From: Serinus canaria
Lineage: Eukaryota > Chordata > Aves > Passeriformes > Fringillidae
Reading direction: 5' to 3'
DNA: 64,000 bases
NCBI RefSeq assembly: GCF_022539315.1
Contig: NC_066316.1
Span: 60,927,994-60,991,993 of the forward strand
Positions 13,601-26,461 of the stretch are shown here, piece by piece; within the stretch, counting starts at the first letter, position 1, and the number at the start of each line of letters is the position of its first letter. The notes under the pieces were generated by a model, which was not told the DNA's origin, did no database searches, and was given only the letters and a program-made list of their open reading frames with translations. The position numbers were made by a program, and so were the translations under genes.

Positions 13601-14940
13601 AAATTCTTTGGAAAGTGCCAAAATGCTCCTGTTGCACAGAAGGGTTTGTAGCGTGGGGCATCCAAGTACATCTGCAGGACAAGCTGTATGAAAGCAGCAT
13701 CCATCAGGCTGGTCTGTGGAGGGGCAACTCCAGTGGGATCAGTCTTCTGGTACCACCACTGCTGCTACTGTGATCCACAAAAACTGGCTCCACACACAGG
13801 TGTAAGATGTAGCACTGACCATGATAGAAATGTAGTGAGGAGGGGTGAGGGAACAGAGCCCAGGAGGCAGAGGACCAAGGAGGAGAAGCTGCTCATGTAA
13901 ATAAATGTGTATCACGTCATCATCCTGTGGTTTCTATTCCTAATTTCTTACACCAATTTCTTAAAATTAGAAAATTAGAAAATTACTTTGCCCTGTCCTA
14001 CTGGGTACAGAAATTTTGCTTTGAAAGTCTTTATGAAGACTCGTGGTCTTTGGGAATTTTGTCAATTGTATACATTCTCTCAGCTATCTTTGACTAAAAT
14101 ACAAAGGAAGCAGTAAAATGTAATGACAACTGGAGGACATAGCCTTTTTCTGATTCATTAAGGACAGCAAGATTATGTTCTTTTGCAGAAGGAATCAGTT
14201 GTTCCTTCTTTCCAAGCACGCAGTAGATGTTAGAAGCTGTGAGAAATTTAGAGAATCTAGGTTTCACTTACAGAATAACAGTAGTACATGAGCAATCTTA
14301 AATTGCATTGTCTGCTAAGGCTTCAGAACTGATTGCCCAGTATCAGGATGTAACAATTATTAAGGCATCGTTACAACATAAATACATGATCAATCTGTCC
14401 TCCAAGCTGGGGGTCTAATTTAGTGAAATTTTACTGTTACCAGGGAGGAGCAATGCTGGATTGACACACCATCTTAACAAATTCTCCTAGCTCTGTAAGG
14501 TTGCATCATTGCAGTCAGTCTTTCAGCAACACTTTTTTCTCTAACTTCAGGTTACTGTCATGCAATTAGGAAATAATTACATGGTTATTTCACCATATAA
14601 AAGATAGTAAATCACAAAGATTCTGAGCTTGCTTCGCAGGCCCTGTTTAGCTTTAAGCAGAAGTATAACCTTAGACAAAGTCACTGTGGCTTTCTTTGGA
14701 CTTGATGCTAAACAGGGCTGGGGCAAAACAATGTCCTATGTGCCAAATTTCTGAACTGCCTTTGAGTCTAAGTACAGAAATTCAGTCTCATTTTGGAGTT
14801 TTAGCTTGCTTGAATGCATTGATCTCCATATACAGATGTGAGCACAATTTGGTCCATTTCTAATTAGAAAAAACAGGGGGACAAGAGATGAGAAAAAAAA
14901 CAACAGTAAAAGGTCCGTAGTTTTGACTATCCATGTACCT
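7685..14940. other. Unassigned noncoding sequence
   Basis: There is no gene in these 7 kb. All open frames are under 100 codons and none resembles a known protein. The sequence holds a modestly GC-rich patch at about 8,480-8,980, T-rich runs near 9,330-9,360, and AT-rich sequence at about 11,750-12,500 with several homeodomain-like TAAT motifs. A small triple repeat of AAAATTAG-like units lies at about 13,963-13,985. No repeat family is recognised. Confidence 0.65.
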
Positions 14941-14956
14941 GTATGTATGTATGTAA
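14941..14956 (+). repeat. (GTAT)4 microsatellite
   Basis: There are four perfect GTAT units. The tract is very short and at the lower limit of what counts as a microsatellite. Confidence 0.8.
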
Positions 14957-16913
14957 ATCCATGTGCATTTCTAAATCTAACCAGACTTCTATCTAAATTT
15001 CTTCATCATTGAAATAAAATTTGTTTAAATTACAGAGAGAAAGCATCCCCAAACTTGCTAGTGGCTCTCTGAGTGCTGCAAGTGCCGTTTTCCAGAATGT
15101 GCACCATGTCTGAAGATGCTCAGAGACCACACATGCTCCTGGTGCTGCAAGGTGCTTAGTGCTTCAGTAGCAGGTGTGTTGGGCTCCACAGTTCTTTTGA
15201 ACCAGTCTTATTTTGTCCTCAAGAAATTGAATCAAATGTTTTTTGTTATGTTTGGGCTGGGGTAGCAGTAGAGTTTGGGGGGCTTTCTCTGTCCCTGGAG
15301 TAGAGAAGGCACAGGCAGCTGCATGCCAAACTATCTCCCAGTGATGGGAGAGCTTTCCATCTGCAGAACTGGGAGGTAATTCTACCTCCATGCTAGATGA
15401 GGCATGGGCAGCATGTTGTGTTAAATTAGACTCATAGCTTTTTTGTTATATAGTATGAACTGCTGTCTGGAGAGACTGGTGTGAGAGAACCTGCAGTCTT
15501 CACTCTGGCATATCAGTGTGGGTGGGAGCCAGAGTTGGTTTTGGCCAAAAGGCAGAATGTTATCTCTCAGGTCTCACTCTTTCTTCCTGTCACCCCTTCC
15601 ATATGCAGCAGTCACAGAAACAGATAACTGGGGGCCCATAATCTCTTCCCATGCAATAAAATCTCAACAGGAACAGTTGCCCTTGCTACATCAACATTAT
15701 CCTCTTGTATTGGAAGAGCTAAAGCTGTGAAAGGTTATTTTTCAAATGCTGAAATGTCCAGGACATATCAAAACATTTTAGACTTGGCACATGGGTGCTA
15801 AAGGACTCCAGACCCTCAATTGCTTGTGACAGAAATAAGGATTAATTGGTGAGTAAACAAGTAAACACTGAATGGGGCACAAGAAATCAAAGTCAGCCTC
15901 ATCCAGCTGTATGTGTGGGGAAGTAGCTCCAATACTTGAGAAGTCTGAAATAATAATAAAAAAGACATTTTTAACATCTATGTGACAATGAGTGATGAGA
16001 TTTTGTCTATATATTAGCTCTTACAGTAGCACTTGGTCTATTTCAAAGAAAGTGCAGCTCCTTAAATTTTTTTAAATCATGTATGAGCATATTTTCAATT
16101 AATATAATTTGAAAAGCACTAAAAGCTTAAGTACCTTTATCAAACATTAAGGCAGCTGAGCTGGCATTTAGATTCTTCATATTTTCAGGCAACCACATTT
16201 GAAATGGTGTATATAGTGTATAATACTTCCAAAAAATGAATGTTTTTAAAATAAGCATTTCGAAAAGTATTTCTTTCTCAATTCACTGTCCTGTCATTTA
16301 AAAAGCAGTAAACTTACCAGTTGATCCCAATCCTCAGCCCTGCAGCTCTTTTTGGCAACATTTGGCAAATAAATAAAAAGCTCTTATTTTGTCTTTCAGG
16401 TATGCCTATCCAACTCCCCTTGATTGCAAAAGACTTGTGTTTGCATGTTGGTGAGTTTTTTTCATGTGAATGAAATCTTTTGTATGCAATGTCTTCCCAA
16501 GACAGATTTCCCTCTTTTGCCTTCAATGTTACAATTTGGTTTTTTGAATGGTAGAAAGTATAGAAACAGGAAGCACAATCCCATGTCAAAATAGGCCCAA
16601 CCTGGTAAATGTGCAGGTAATGCAATTTTGTTATTTGAAAATATCTGGTTGAAGCAAATTTTCACCAGTAAGTTACATCTGTGGAGAATAAAGGTAAGAG
16701 CTGAGAAGAAGACAAAGATCAAGAGTAAGAAGAACAGAATACAATAGGATGCTTGAGGAGCAGGCCACATAAGATAATGTCATGATATGAACAACAGATG
16801 AGCCTTGTCCTTCCTGTCAGTGAAGGAAACAAGTCCTTTCTTAGCTGCACAGTGTCCTCTAATTTTGCTATTGGGCAGAGCAATTGGGCAGTGACGTTCA
16901 AACTACTTATCCC
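14957..16913. other. Unassigned noncoding sequence
   Basis: No gene or repeat is recognised. Minus-strand frames of about 100 codons at 16314-16770 are rich in Phe, Leu and Cys, overlap one another in different frames, and look like chance openings in T-rich sequence. Confidence 0.65.
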
Positions 16914-17020
16914 AGAATCATAGAAACCTTAAGGCTGGAAAAACCTTTGAGACCAAGTCCAGCTGTCAGCATAACATTGCCAGGTGCACCACTAAGCACT
17001 ACATCTGCATGTCCCTTTCT
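16914..17020 (-). mobile_element. CR1-like LINE, short 3' end fragment
   Basis: Read on the minus strand, this is a short 3' end. The left edge AGAATCATAGAAACCTTAAG is followed by a GGCTGGAAAAACCTTTGAGA segment, a GTCCAGCTGTCAGCATAACA segment and a CACCACTAAG segment. This matches the pattern of the second common avian CR1 3' end type (hairpin plus AATCATAGAAT tail). The region that normally follows CACCACTAA appears shortened, and similarity is lost by about 17020. Divergence is higher than in the copy at 7.1 kb. The family call is good and the subfamily is unknown. Confidence 0.78.
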
Positions 17021-20000
17021 TTGAGGTGCCAATCAATTGCCTTTGCTTTCTTAGGCAGCACATAGGTATAGACACTTCCCTTTTGGTCCATGAGAATCAG
17101 AGCAAGTGGGAATGTCAAGCTGGGAGAAGGGAATTCCGTTCCTTGGCATTTTAATATTTTTTAACATTAATAATCTTATTTAACTGACTTTTGAAATCAG
17201 GAGATATGTAAAACATGAATCTATTAATGATGCCCAGCAGAGCAACACTCAGATTTGAGGCTCTTGTAAAAATGGGGGGTTTGCCTTTTGGATTCACATG
17301 AGACCATTAAAAAAATCTATTACAAACAAGAAACAAGATGGAAGTATTGACGTTTGCTTTTATTTTCTGAGCTCTGCAGATTTGGAAATAAAATGTTATT
17401 TATGATAAAACATTATTCTCAAGATAATTGTGGTTCACAGGAGGAATTTAATTTTGCAGTCTGTACACTGCTGTCTTGATACAGTCTCTGGAGGCTGAAT
17501 GTGTGGGCAGATGCAAGTATAGCAAGTGACCTAAGGAAACTGTCTCCCAGCTGCTCTGGAGAAACAACTTCTGACAGGACAATAACAGTCCATGACATTT
17601 TAAGGCATTACAGTGTGGGGCTTATGCTTCTTGCTCATGACATTTCTGTACCAATGGTCCCAGCTGGGAGATTTGAAACAAACAATAAAGGATGCTCCTT
17701 CCCAGGATACTCAGGTGAGCTTTCCTTACTACAGGGTATTATGGATGGTAATGGCTTACCAGTCCAGAGACAAAGCTATGGAAGAGAAGTTCCACAATGA
17801 CTCAGAGTCATGAAAAGCAAGTAGATTTTTTCTATATTCTCTCAGGAAGTCCCTAAGCCACAAGTTACTGAAAAGGCCTGAGAACACTCCAGGGAAATAC
17901 TTCTGGAGCCTGGTGTCATTACATTTTATCACCATTCTTGGTGACAAGATGCTGGTTTGGATGAACATTTGACTCAGTATGGCCATTCTTTGGTTGGTCT
18001 GTCTTTGCAGTCACCATCAGTACTTCCAGAGAGTTCTTGGTGGGGTTTGTTTAAACTATTAACAATTTTGAAAAAACCTGTTAATACTAGCCCACCTTGC
18101 ATTAAGTTGAGACTTGAAACAACTTGCCACATTCAGGAAAAAGTCTGAAATACCAGTTTGAATGGGATTTGTGAGATTTCCTGACTCAGTTTTAAAATTG
18201 AATGTATATGCTGCTAAGGTCCCTTAAAAATTGATTTTGTTTCACAGATTTCAGTAGATAGGACTATTCAAAAGAAAAAACTGTTGGGAAAGAAAGCACC
18301 AAAACAGTCTAGAAAGACCAAAAGTGGCTTGTGGCGTTTAATAAATACAGCCCTTCTCTCCCAAGGGAACATGTCACTCTGGTCTCTCTTGCTTGAGAAA
18401 ACCCCAAGCAGTATTTTATGTTAGGGCAGTATTTCAAAGCAACCTATCTTTTCTCCTGACATTCTGATCTTTAAAATAAATGGGTCTTCGTGACCATTTT
18501 TTTTTTCTATCAGCAGAAGCTGATGTGAATAATTTAGGATGGCACTGAAGACTTCCACCAAAATTGGAGAAGGAAAAAGAACATGCAGAGATCAGTAGGA
18601 TCTCCTGGTTTTTACTGACTGGTTAGAGTTGAATGGGATCAAAGAGAAAAGTAATTTTATTAGTTGTCATCATTCTGCTGTGATCATCTCTTCAGACTGA
18701 AATCAGTCTGTACTATCCCAAAGTGATGGTGATCACACATTAGTGGAAATAAGAAGCATGAAGTTCCCTATTATTTCTTCTCTATGTTAGAGAAATTATT
18801 CCCCACCTTTTGTCTTTGTCTTTCACAAACACATTTTTTCACTTCTTTTCTCAGATTTTGTACAGTGTTATTGAAAGTGAATGGCTTCTCCACCACATTC
18901 AACCCTCTGCTCCTGCCTCCTGCTACATTAAATCAAAGTGCATAAAAGAGTACAGTAATTTTCTCCCAGGTCTGTGATCTTCAGTGTTACCCTGAAGTGG
19001 AGATGAGTGAGGATGATGGCTGGAAGGAGAAAGCATGAGGTGGGATAAATTTGAATGCCGCATTGGAGCCCAAAAGGAACTGTAAAATTGTGGTCACTTA
19101 GAAGTGCAAATCTGGTTTATTTTTCAAGTATTAAAAACAGACATTGCCTTTGGCAGCATTTTGGAGAAATGTGTCTTAGCAAATTTCCTGACTGAACCAA
19201 AGAATTATTCAACATTACTTAAAGACTTGAAGCTATGGCCTAAATAGTAATTAGCATACTTGTTATTGGCATAGATGCTTTCCTCTGCAGAAAGCAGATG
19301 TAACAGTAAATATGAAAGTGATAAAAAATTTCTCTTTTCAGCAGTCCTGCAAGTCATTTGGGTTTGTTTTTTTTTTTTACCATCATGTCATTTTCTCTTC
19401 AGAACTCTATTAACATTACTCATCCAAATACAGAAGGACAAAACTAGCCAGAGATGCAGGAGCATTGCAGCACAGTTGGCATGGCAGAAAGCTATTGAGG
19501 TCCATAAAGAATGTTCTGTAATCCCAAGGAGAAATGCATTGGTGGAAGCAATGAACCAAATGGATGTTTTTAGTGATGGCGATGGCTGGCATTCAGAGCA
19601 TTTAACATTTGGCAGGGATGAACAGCCAGCCCAGGCAGCAGAGAAATTTGGAACCATCTGAGATCTCTTCAGAGCTAACAATTTACTTCTGTTCCTTTTT
19701 TATGAAGTTGACAATCTGGAATCCATGGCTTGCCTGGTGATCAGCTGCCCTAAAGGAGGGAAATGAATAAACCTCTTTCTATGATGCAGTGTTTTCTTAC
19801 ATTATATATGGTCTGTCCTGTGGCACGTTGTTTCAGACAGTGCTTTGGCCTAACGTTCATCTTCTCAAATCCATATCATAACTCAGACAGGTGTCTCAGG
19901 AGCCTTACCCTAAAACTCTTGGAGTAAGAAACCAAAGAAACCAAAACAAAGAAAGAGGGAAAAACTGATTTGTAGAAGGAATCCTCTGAACCTTAGAATT

Positions 20001-20490
20001 CCCCATTTTAGAAGTCTAAGATCAGAAAATCATATGTGATTCCAATTTAAATAAATGAAAATCTTAAATATTCTCAGAGCAAGGATTTAGCAATTAATAG
20101 AATTTATTATGAAATTTAAAAAAGGTCTGAAGCATTAAATAATATTCATCTTTGTGAGAAGCAATCAACAGAAGGGGTGGCCAGAGTATGCTGACCATTC
20201 ATGTGAAGATTTTAGAAGATTTTTCCCTCTTATATAGGATGACAACCAAATAATCTGGAAAGTGAGATATGTCAAAAGAGGGAAAGAAATATTCTGGAAA
20301 CCAGTATATAGCAAATATTTGCTTTCAGGGCAAAAATGTTTATTGATCTAATTGCTTTGATGTGCTAAATAGTCAGGTCTTTCCAATACCCAGCTCAGAG
20401 TAGATTTTTCAGGATGAAACATCAGCACAGGCAGGAAATTATGTCTTCCATCCTGGTAGCTAAAACACTGAAAACAAGTAGTCAGAGGTG
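17021..20490. other. Unassigned noncoding sequence
   Basis: No gene or repeat family is recognised. The longest frame, 128 codons on the + strand at 19275-19661, includes a poly-T derived Phe run and has no recognisable domain. Confidence 0.65.
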
Positions 20491-20525
20491 GGAGAAAGAG
20501 AAAGAAAGAGAGAAAGAAAGAGAGG
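20491..20525 (+). repeat. GAAA/GA-rich simple repeat
   Basis: This 35-base purine-only tract is built of GAAA and GA units (for example GAAAGAGAAAGAAAGAG). It is an imperfect microsatellite. Confidence 0.9.
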
Positions 20526-22524
20526 AATTTACTTATCTACTTTAGATACCTACAAAATAGATGCCTTCATGTGAACTCGTGGCTGCCTTTACAATCAGAC
20601 CTGAGTTTAGGCAGAAAGTGGGTGTCTCTGGGGTGCAATTAACTTGTCATAATTGTGCCTCTGTGCCAGAATATTTGCCTTAGGATCCATGTCTGCTCTT
20701 CAAAAGTGATGTGGCACTGAGATTCCAGTGTTAATGTTCAATATGTAGTTCCATACCTGAAGTCTGGATTTATTTCAAGTCCTCTATTAACCTAGTTCAT
20801 GTACAAAAATGTCTGGATTCTGAAATCTTTCTCATTCCCCACCAGGTACAGAAAAGCAAATTTTGCTGGGTCTTCATCAATTAGAGAAAATGCACAAAAA
20901 ATTAATACACATGGAGGCAACTGCTGAACAAACACATAAACCCAAACCAGGCATTTAAGGTCTAAAATTACTCCTTCAAACCTCTATAGGAAAAAAATTA
21001 CCTTTCATGAGCACTTTACTGAAGCCAGTATTACTCTGAAAAAGGCACCAATGAAAGAGAAAGATTTTGACAAAACTTCAGCTTTGTGAATATTTTCCAG
21101 CTAGATTGCTTTAAAAAGATGTAAGTTTATGAGTTGAAAAAAATTTCCCTCACAAAATCAGAAGTTGTTGTCCATTGAAATACAGCATAAAGTATTCTGT
21201 TCCATTGCTGGGGGGAAGTATAACACGTGGAGGCAGAGCTGGGCAGGCAACCATGCTGTTCCCCCTGTGGCATTTTTCCCATCCACATGGGAACACCTTT
21301 AAGAGGGCTGCCTGTCTCCAGTGCTGGGAAAAGAGATCATGCCAGAGCAAAGATTATTCCAAATAAATGTACTGCACAGTTCTGCAGAAAGTAAGAGACT
21401 TTGCCTACTTCTTCAGTCATGAAGAAAGTAAGAGAAAAAACATATTACAGCCTTTATTTTATTGCCTTTGCAAGTGATATTTTTCTGTTTGGTAAAAATG
21501 TGTGTTATTGTTTATTTTTGAATTCCTCTGCCAGGCTGACATCATGCTCTGCACATTATGAGAAAAAAATACTGCAGGGATTTTTCTTTTTTTTTTTCTT
21601 ACTTTCCAGAGAATGTAGTGTTGCAACTACTGGCAAGTTGCATAGACAAACAGTGAATGGATGACACTGCATTTAACTCCTCATTGGACCATTTATCTCC
21701 ACAAAACAGAATTATTCTGTCTTCTTAAAAGTTACTGTTTTCAAAGGTACCAGGCAGCCAGGAATCTGACCTACACTTGAAACACCAGCTCCTAAAATAC
21801 CATCTTTTCATGCATATGCCATCAAGCCCCCATGTTTTTCCAATTCAGCCTCAGAGAATAAATAAAATTTGAAGTCTTTAGCCCATAACTAATTCTCCTA
21901 TTCAACTATTCCCTTCATTTGCTCTGGCCTCTCCTTCTGTTCCAGGTTCTTTCTCCTGACCCTGGGTTCCCACAGTCTTGTTTTGCTATTTCTCTTGCCC
22001 CCCAGTATGCCTTTTCAGCTTTTCTTTAATTCCAAAAGTTGACACTAAAATTACTTTGTTGGGGGGCAAATCCTCATTTTAATGTGGATTTGAAAACAGA
22101 GTGACTTTTACTCTGAATGGCTTTTGTTCATACCAAGGAATGTGAAGGAACAAGGAATGAAAGACTTATTTTCTTTTCTCAGTAATTTGTAGTAATGTAG
22201 TCTTTGATCACAACAAATCCATCTTTGGGTTGGTCCTTGTGGCTTACTTAGAAAGGGAAGTGTTTTCCACTTTAGATGCTGGCATTTGCCTTGGTGGGTT
22301 ACCTGGGCCAAGCCATAATCTGCTGGGACTATTACAAATATAATAAAGTCCTTAGGAGTTTGTGCTCCACTTCATGAGAGCTCAATTCAAGATGGTTTTT
22401 CTGTCATGATGCACCAATGCATAAATAAGAGACAAATCCCTGAAGCACTTGAAAGGAAAAAGTGGTGGGGACATGGCCAGTAACAAAAAAACATCTCAGA
22501 CTTGATCTCATCCTACGTTGTTGA
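20526..22524. other. Unassigned noncoding sequence
   Basis: No gene or repeat is recognised. Short T-rich runs occur near 21,580-21,600. All open frames are under 90 codons. Confidence 0.65.
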
Positions 22525-22529
22525 GATGT
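22525..22529. repeat. Target-site duplication, left copy
   Basis: GATGT lies immediately before the TGT of the solo LTR and is identical to the five bases immediately after its terminal ACA (22924-22928). Five bases is the duplication length usual for ERVL-like elements. Confidence 0.85.
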
Positions 22530-22923
22530 TGTCCTGGTTCTTGCCAGGACAGGATGAACTTTTGCGGTAGCCAGGCGGATTTCATGGCCAGGACCTGGAG
22601 GTTATTCTGCACCACAACATGTAATTTTCCAGGAATGGGGGAGTGGGTCCCTTCTGGTGGAGTAACCCTAGCGTGAAGCGAGCAGTCAGGTAGTGCTGCT
22701 TCCTTCTGTTACTGATATTGTAGCTGTTATGGTTTGTTTTTCTTGCTCCATTGCAGTTTCCAGTAAATTGTTCTTATCTCAACCTGTGACCTTCAACTTT
22801 TCTGCCTCAAATTCTCCTTTCTACCCTACCACATGGGGGAGGCAGCAGTGAGAGAGCAGCATCTGGTTTGGAGTGCTTCAGTGGGAACACTAAATTGGGG
22901 AATACCATTCCTAACCCATGACA
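22530..22923 (+). mobile_element. Solo LTR of an endogenous retrovirus (ERVL-like)
   Basis: This 394-bp unit starts TGTCCTGGTTC and ends CCCATGACA (the canonical TG...CA ends) and is bounded by a perfect 5-bp duplication, GATGT. Internal sequence recalls avian LTRs: GGTTATTCTGCACCACAACA in the left part, GGGTCCCTTCTGGTGGAGTA, a TGCAGTTTCCAGTAAATTGT segment with a possible AGTAAA poly(A) signal at 22762-22767, then TTCTTATCTCAACC, and a right end reading GGAACACTAAATTGGGG. No internal viral sequence adjoins either side, so this is a solo LTR left by recombination between the two LTRs of a provirus. The ERVL assignment rests on the 5-bp duplication and remembered family resemblance. A class I avian LTR is the alternative. 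Confidence 0.88.
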
Positions 22924-22928
22924 GATGT
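22924..22928. repeat. Target-site duplication, right copy
   Basis: GATGT directly follows the LTR end and matches 22525-22529 exactly. Confidence 0.85.
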
Positions 22929-25222
22929 TTCCAGTGTTGAGAAAACAGGAAGCAAAATACTGGAGGCTTTGATAAAAATTTTATGGTATACCTCCTCTAC
23001 CCTGCCCACTCTGACATCAGTTGTCCTCTACTGTTTTTCAGAGAATTAACTGCAGCAGATGCAGACCAAGGGAGGGAAGAATTGCTCCTTCTAGTTTCAA
23101 TGTCTCCATTTATCCCTTTAAGGAAGGCTTTAGAAAGAAACTTACTAGGTTGGAACAAGAAACCAGACCTTGCAATCAGCTCCACAGTCAGTGAGGCTCT
23201 GCGCAGGCCCAAGAGGCTGGGGAGGGAACCTCTAATGACCTGGCTGTGGACCAAGATCAAAAGACATTTACCTTTTATTTCATGTGACATCAAGCTAACG
23301 CAATGTTTTAGAGGTGGTGTTGAACCAAAACATTGTCTCTGAGCCCCATTTGAGAATACAAAGAGTCAGAACCTAAAGTCAGAATTAAGCTCTGAAATTT
23401 ATGTCCGTTTTGTATTGGTGTGTTGGAGTGAACAAAAATCCCAGCTCACTGAGTGTTGGAGGAGAGTTATCTCCCAGATCAAGACCTTGACTCTGCATCT
23501 TGCATGTAGCTTAAAGTTTGCTTGTTCAATTCCCTTGAGAGTCATCTTGGCTCTGCCTGTATTGGTAAATTAAAGGTGCTTGGAATAGTTCTCTGGCACA
23601 GAGCCCAACCCACATGTGAGAGCTTGTGTCCACATCATTAACTGCTCTTGCCCTCCAGAACGGGATGACTGCATCCCAAGCTGTCTGTTTGAAATGATCC
23701 TTGGCCCACTGAGGGGGTGCGTGCACAGCCCACCCTTGGAAAAGAGCCTGGATAACCCCACCTGCTCAGATAAGCGTGTGGCTGTAAACAGCATGTCTGG
23801 ATCAAATACACAAAACCACCCCAAAACTCATAGCGTTAAAGAGGTAGATGACCGTAAGCCAGAGTCAATAGCAACGAAGGAATGACATCAACTTTCGAAA
23901 CAAAGAAGGAAATATAAAAGAAGGATCTCCATTTGTAATGGCAGGGAAAGATCGTGGTGTGAAAACACTGGTAGTCAAAACCTGATGTTCCCCCTGCAGA
24001 GACACCCTGACCTCTGACAGGCACAGCAGAGCCAGCTCTTCGTGGAGCAGTCAGCACCTGGAGAACAGGCAGGAGGCATGGGAGCCCACCCCAGAGATGA
24101 GCCCTGACCTCTGGAGGTATCAGAGGGCTGCAGGGAGCAGCAGGGGTAAGTGGACAGCTGGAGATCCCCCATGACTGAGTGTGTTCGTGTTTGCGTGTGC
24201 ACGTGAGTTTAAAGTTTCTTGGGATTAGGTCTGGAAGAGTGTTGAGAGGTCTGTAGGTGTTTATTAACATGTTAGAAATGTGATTCATCTGTTATGTTAT
24301 TGATGTTTTTCTCATGAGAGGGCCAGGGTCCTATCTGCAACATGTACTTCAGCTGCTCCTTTGGAGGTGCTCTCCCACTAAATGCCAGGAAATAAGCAGT
24401 GTCTGTAAGAGTAACGTAAGAACCGGTACAAATATAAAAAAAAACTGGACCCCCTTTTTTTTAAATGAAATGCAACCAATGTTGTGGAAAATAGCACATC
24501 ATCAGCTGGTGAGCAGTTTGAGAGAATTATGTGCAATAATTCCTTTATCTTTCTCCCTTCACCGGGTCTTTAATCCTTCTTTATTTACATATGTTTACAT
24601 TAAAATTCTAAGTGTGGACCTTGGTATGATGATGGCTAGAAGGCCACATCTATATCTCCACAAGATTTTGTAGCCAGTCCCTGCACAATCTGTGCATGGG
24701 AATTCAATCTGACAGAGCTGACACACACGCAGAGCCCCTGCAATACTGGTAAGAACAATTTTCACGCAAGCTATGCATGGTGAGCTACTCAGCTCACCTT
24801 GCTTTGGCACCTAATTCAGTGTTCAGTGAAGCGGTGGTAGAAAGGAAAACTCTTGACTCTGCTAGTGAGGGAGGAGGCAGCAGAAGAAGATAAGAAGATA
24901 CCCTGGGTGTTGGGGCAGGCAGGCAGCCTCTTCCTTAGAGACCCTTGAAAATATTTTCTCTCCACTGGGTGGGCAGTGGCGCTCAATGAACTGCCTGAAA
25001 CCTCGGTGTCAGTTTGTTGCAGGCCAACTGGATCTCAGCTGGTAAATCCTTTGGGCCTGATCTAACACCTAGTAAAGAAATTGGAAACTATCCCATTTGT
25101 TCCACTAAGTTTCACAGGTTTTTTATACATCTGCTTTCCTCCCTTTCTTCTCTCTTGTGATTAATATAGATTACACAAGAGGAGGAAATATTTAAATACA
25201 AATGTTCTCACATTAAGACATC
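22929..25222. other. Unassigned noncoding sequence
   Basis: No gene is recognised. A 119-codon + frame (22983-23342) has a splice-acceptor-like pyrimidine tract ending in CAG at 23041, but no recognisable product. A 150-codon minus frame at 23836-24288 and a 119-codon + frame at 24314-24673 are also unrecognised. A moderately GC-rich patch lies at about 23,980-24,180. Confidence 0.6.
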
Positions 25223-25262
25223 TTTTTTTTTTTTTTTTTTTATTTTTGGGGATTTTTTTTTA
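25223..25262 (-). repeat. Poly(T) / T-rich tract
   Basis: There are 19 consecutive T (25223-25241), then ATTTTTGGGGA and a second run of T. It could be a decayed poly(A) tail of a minus-strand retroposon, but no body is recognisable to the right. Confidence 0.9.
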
Positions 25263-26461
25263 AGTGGGGCAAAGACAGCAAGGTGCTTTTTCAGACTGCT
25301 TTACTGTCAATTGTTCACTCTTCACCCCCATTGATGGATACAGAAATCCCCAGACTACTCTGAAGGAAATATTTGGTCTAATAAAGGACTGATATTTGTG
25401 CCTGCTTTAATTGCATTTGATTTAGAGTAATAGTCATAAAGTGTAGAACAACAGTCATAAAGTGTAGCACTATTTTAAATCTGGATATTCTCAGCAGGGA
25501 CTCAATGCAGTCTGGGAAAAGCAGGTAGAATAAAAAACATGCCTTGCATATACTTTATTGCTCTTCTATGGCATGTAAGACTTCAGTGAGATTTGTCTAT
25601 AGTTCAGGAAGCAAAAAAAAATTAGGTTCTCAACATTCTGACATATTAACTAACGTTAAAAATATTAGTGCTGAGGTGAAATCACTCCACATATTATCAG
25701 TGATTTTATTGTTAGGTCTGCTCTGGTCTGTAGCCTGACCTAAATTCTTTCTACTCACTCTGTTTATAAATGTAAGACTAGCTCTACAAGGGAATTTAGG
25801 CATGACTTCACTGCACCTAATGTGCTCTCTGCATCCAGATCCTTGAAATAGCTGCTTGCCTAATGGCCACTGGGGAGTACAGCACCCATTTAAATTAATG
25901 AGGGTTCCTAAATCAGTTTCTAAGGCACACATTTAGGTGCCATAGTTGGGTCTGCTGTAGCTTGCAGACAAGGAATGCAAGTCAGACAATATGGCTTGAT
26001 GGTAAAGTTGCAGCAGCTAATTCTTGAAGTGATAGCCTCAAAAAAATAATAGTTAACAAATGTTTTGGACTTTATCTGGAAATGATTTGAATGTTTCCTT
26101 GCATGGCAAATGCGTCAGCTGGTATTCACAACCAGCCACTAACTGAGCGGGGCATGCCTACACCATTCATTTGGGAATGCTGGCATCTCCCTTATTCAGC
26201 AGCCTAGACACTCATCTTTAGCCTGTGTGGGACTGAATTCAATAACCCAAGTCTTCTTTTTTAAACCAACGTATCAAAATCACCTCATTTAGCAATATGT
26301 GGTTGTCTCACTCTTTTTGTTTAAATTATGGCCAGAAGCAGTGGCACTCAGATTTCATGTTATACATTAGTCTGCACAACAATGCACTCTCTGGGCTATT
26401 CTGACCATATACTGAAAAATGCATCAGAAGTCTGGACCGCAGTGACCATGACTGGCCATAA
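25263..26461. other. Unassigned noncoding sequence
   Basis: No gene or repeat family is recognised. It contains a small duplication: AGTCATAAAGTGTAG occurs at 25432 and again at 25453 (21-base period). The minus-strand frame at 25630-25932 (100 codons) is unrecognised. Confidence 0.65.
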
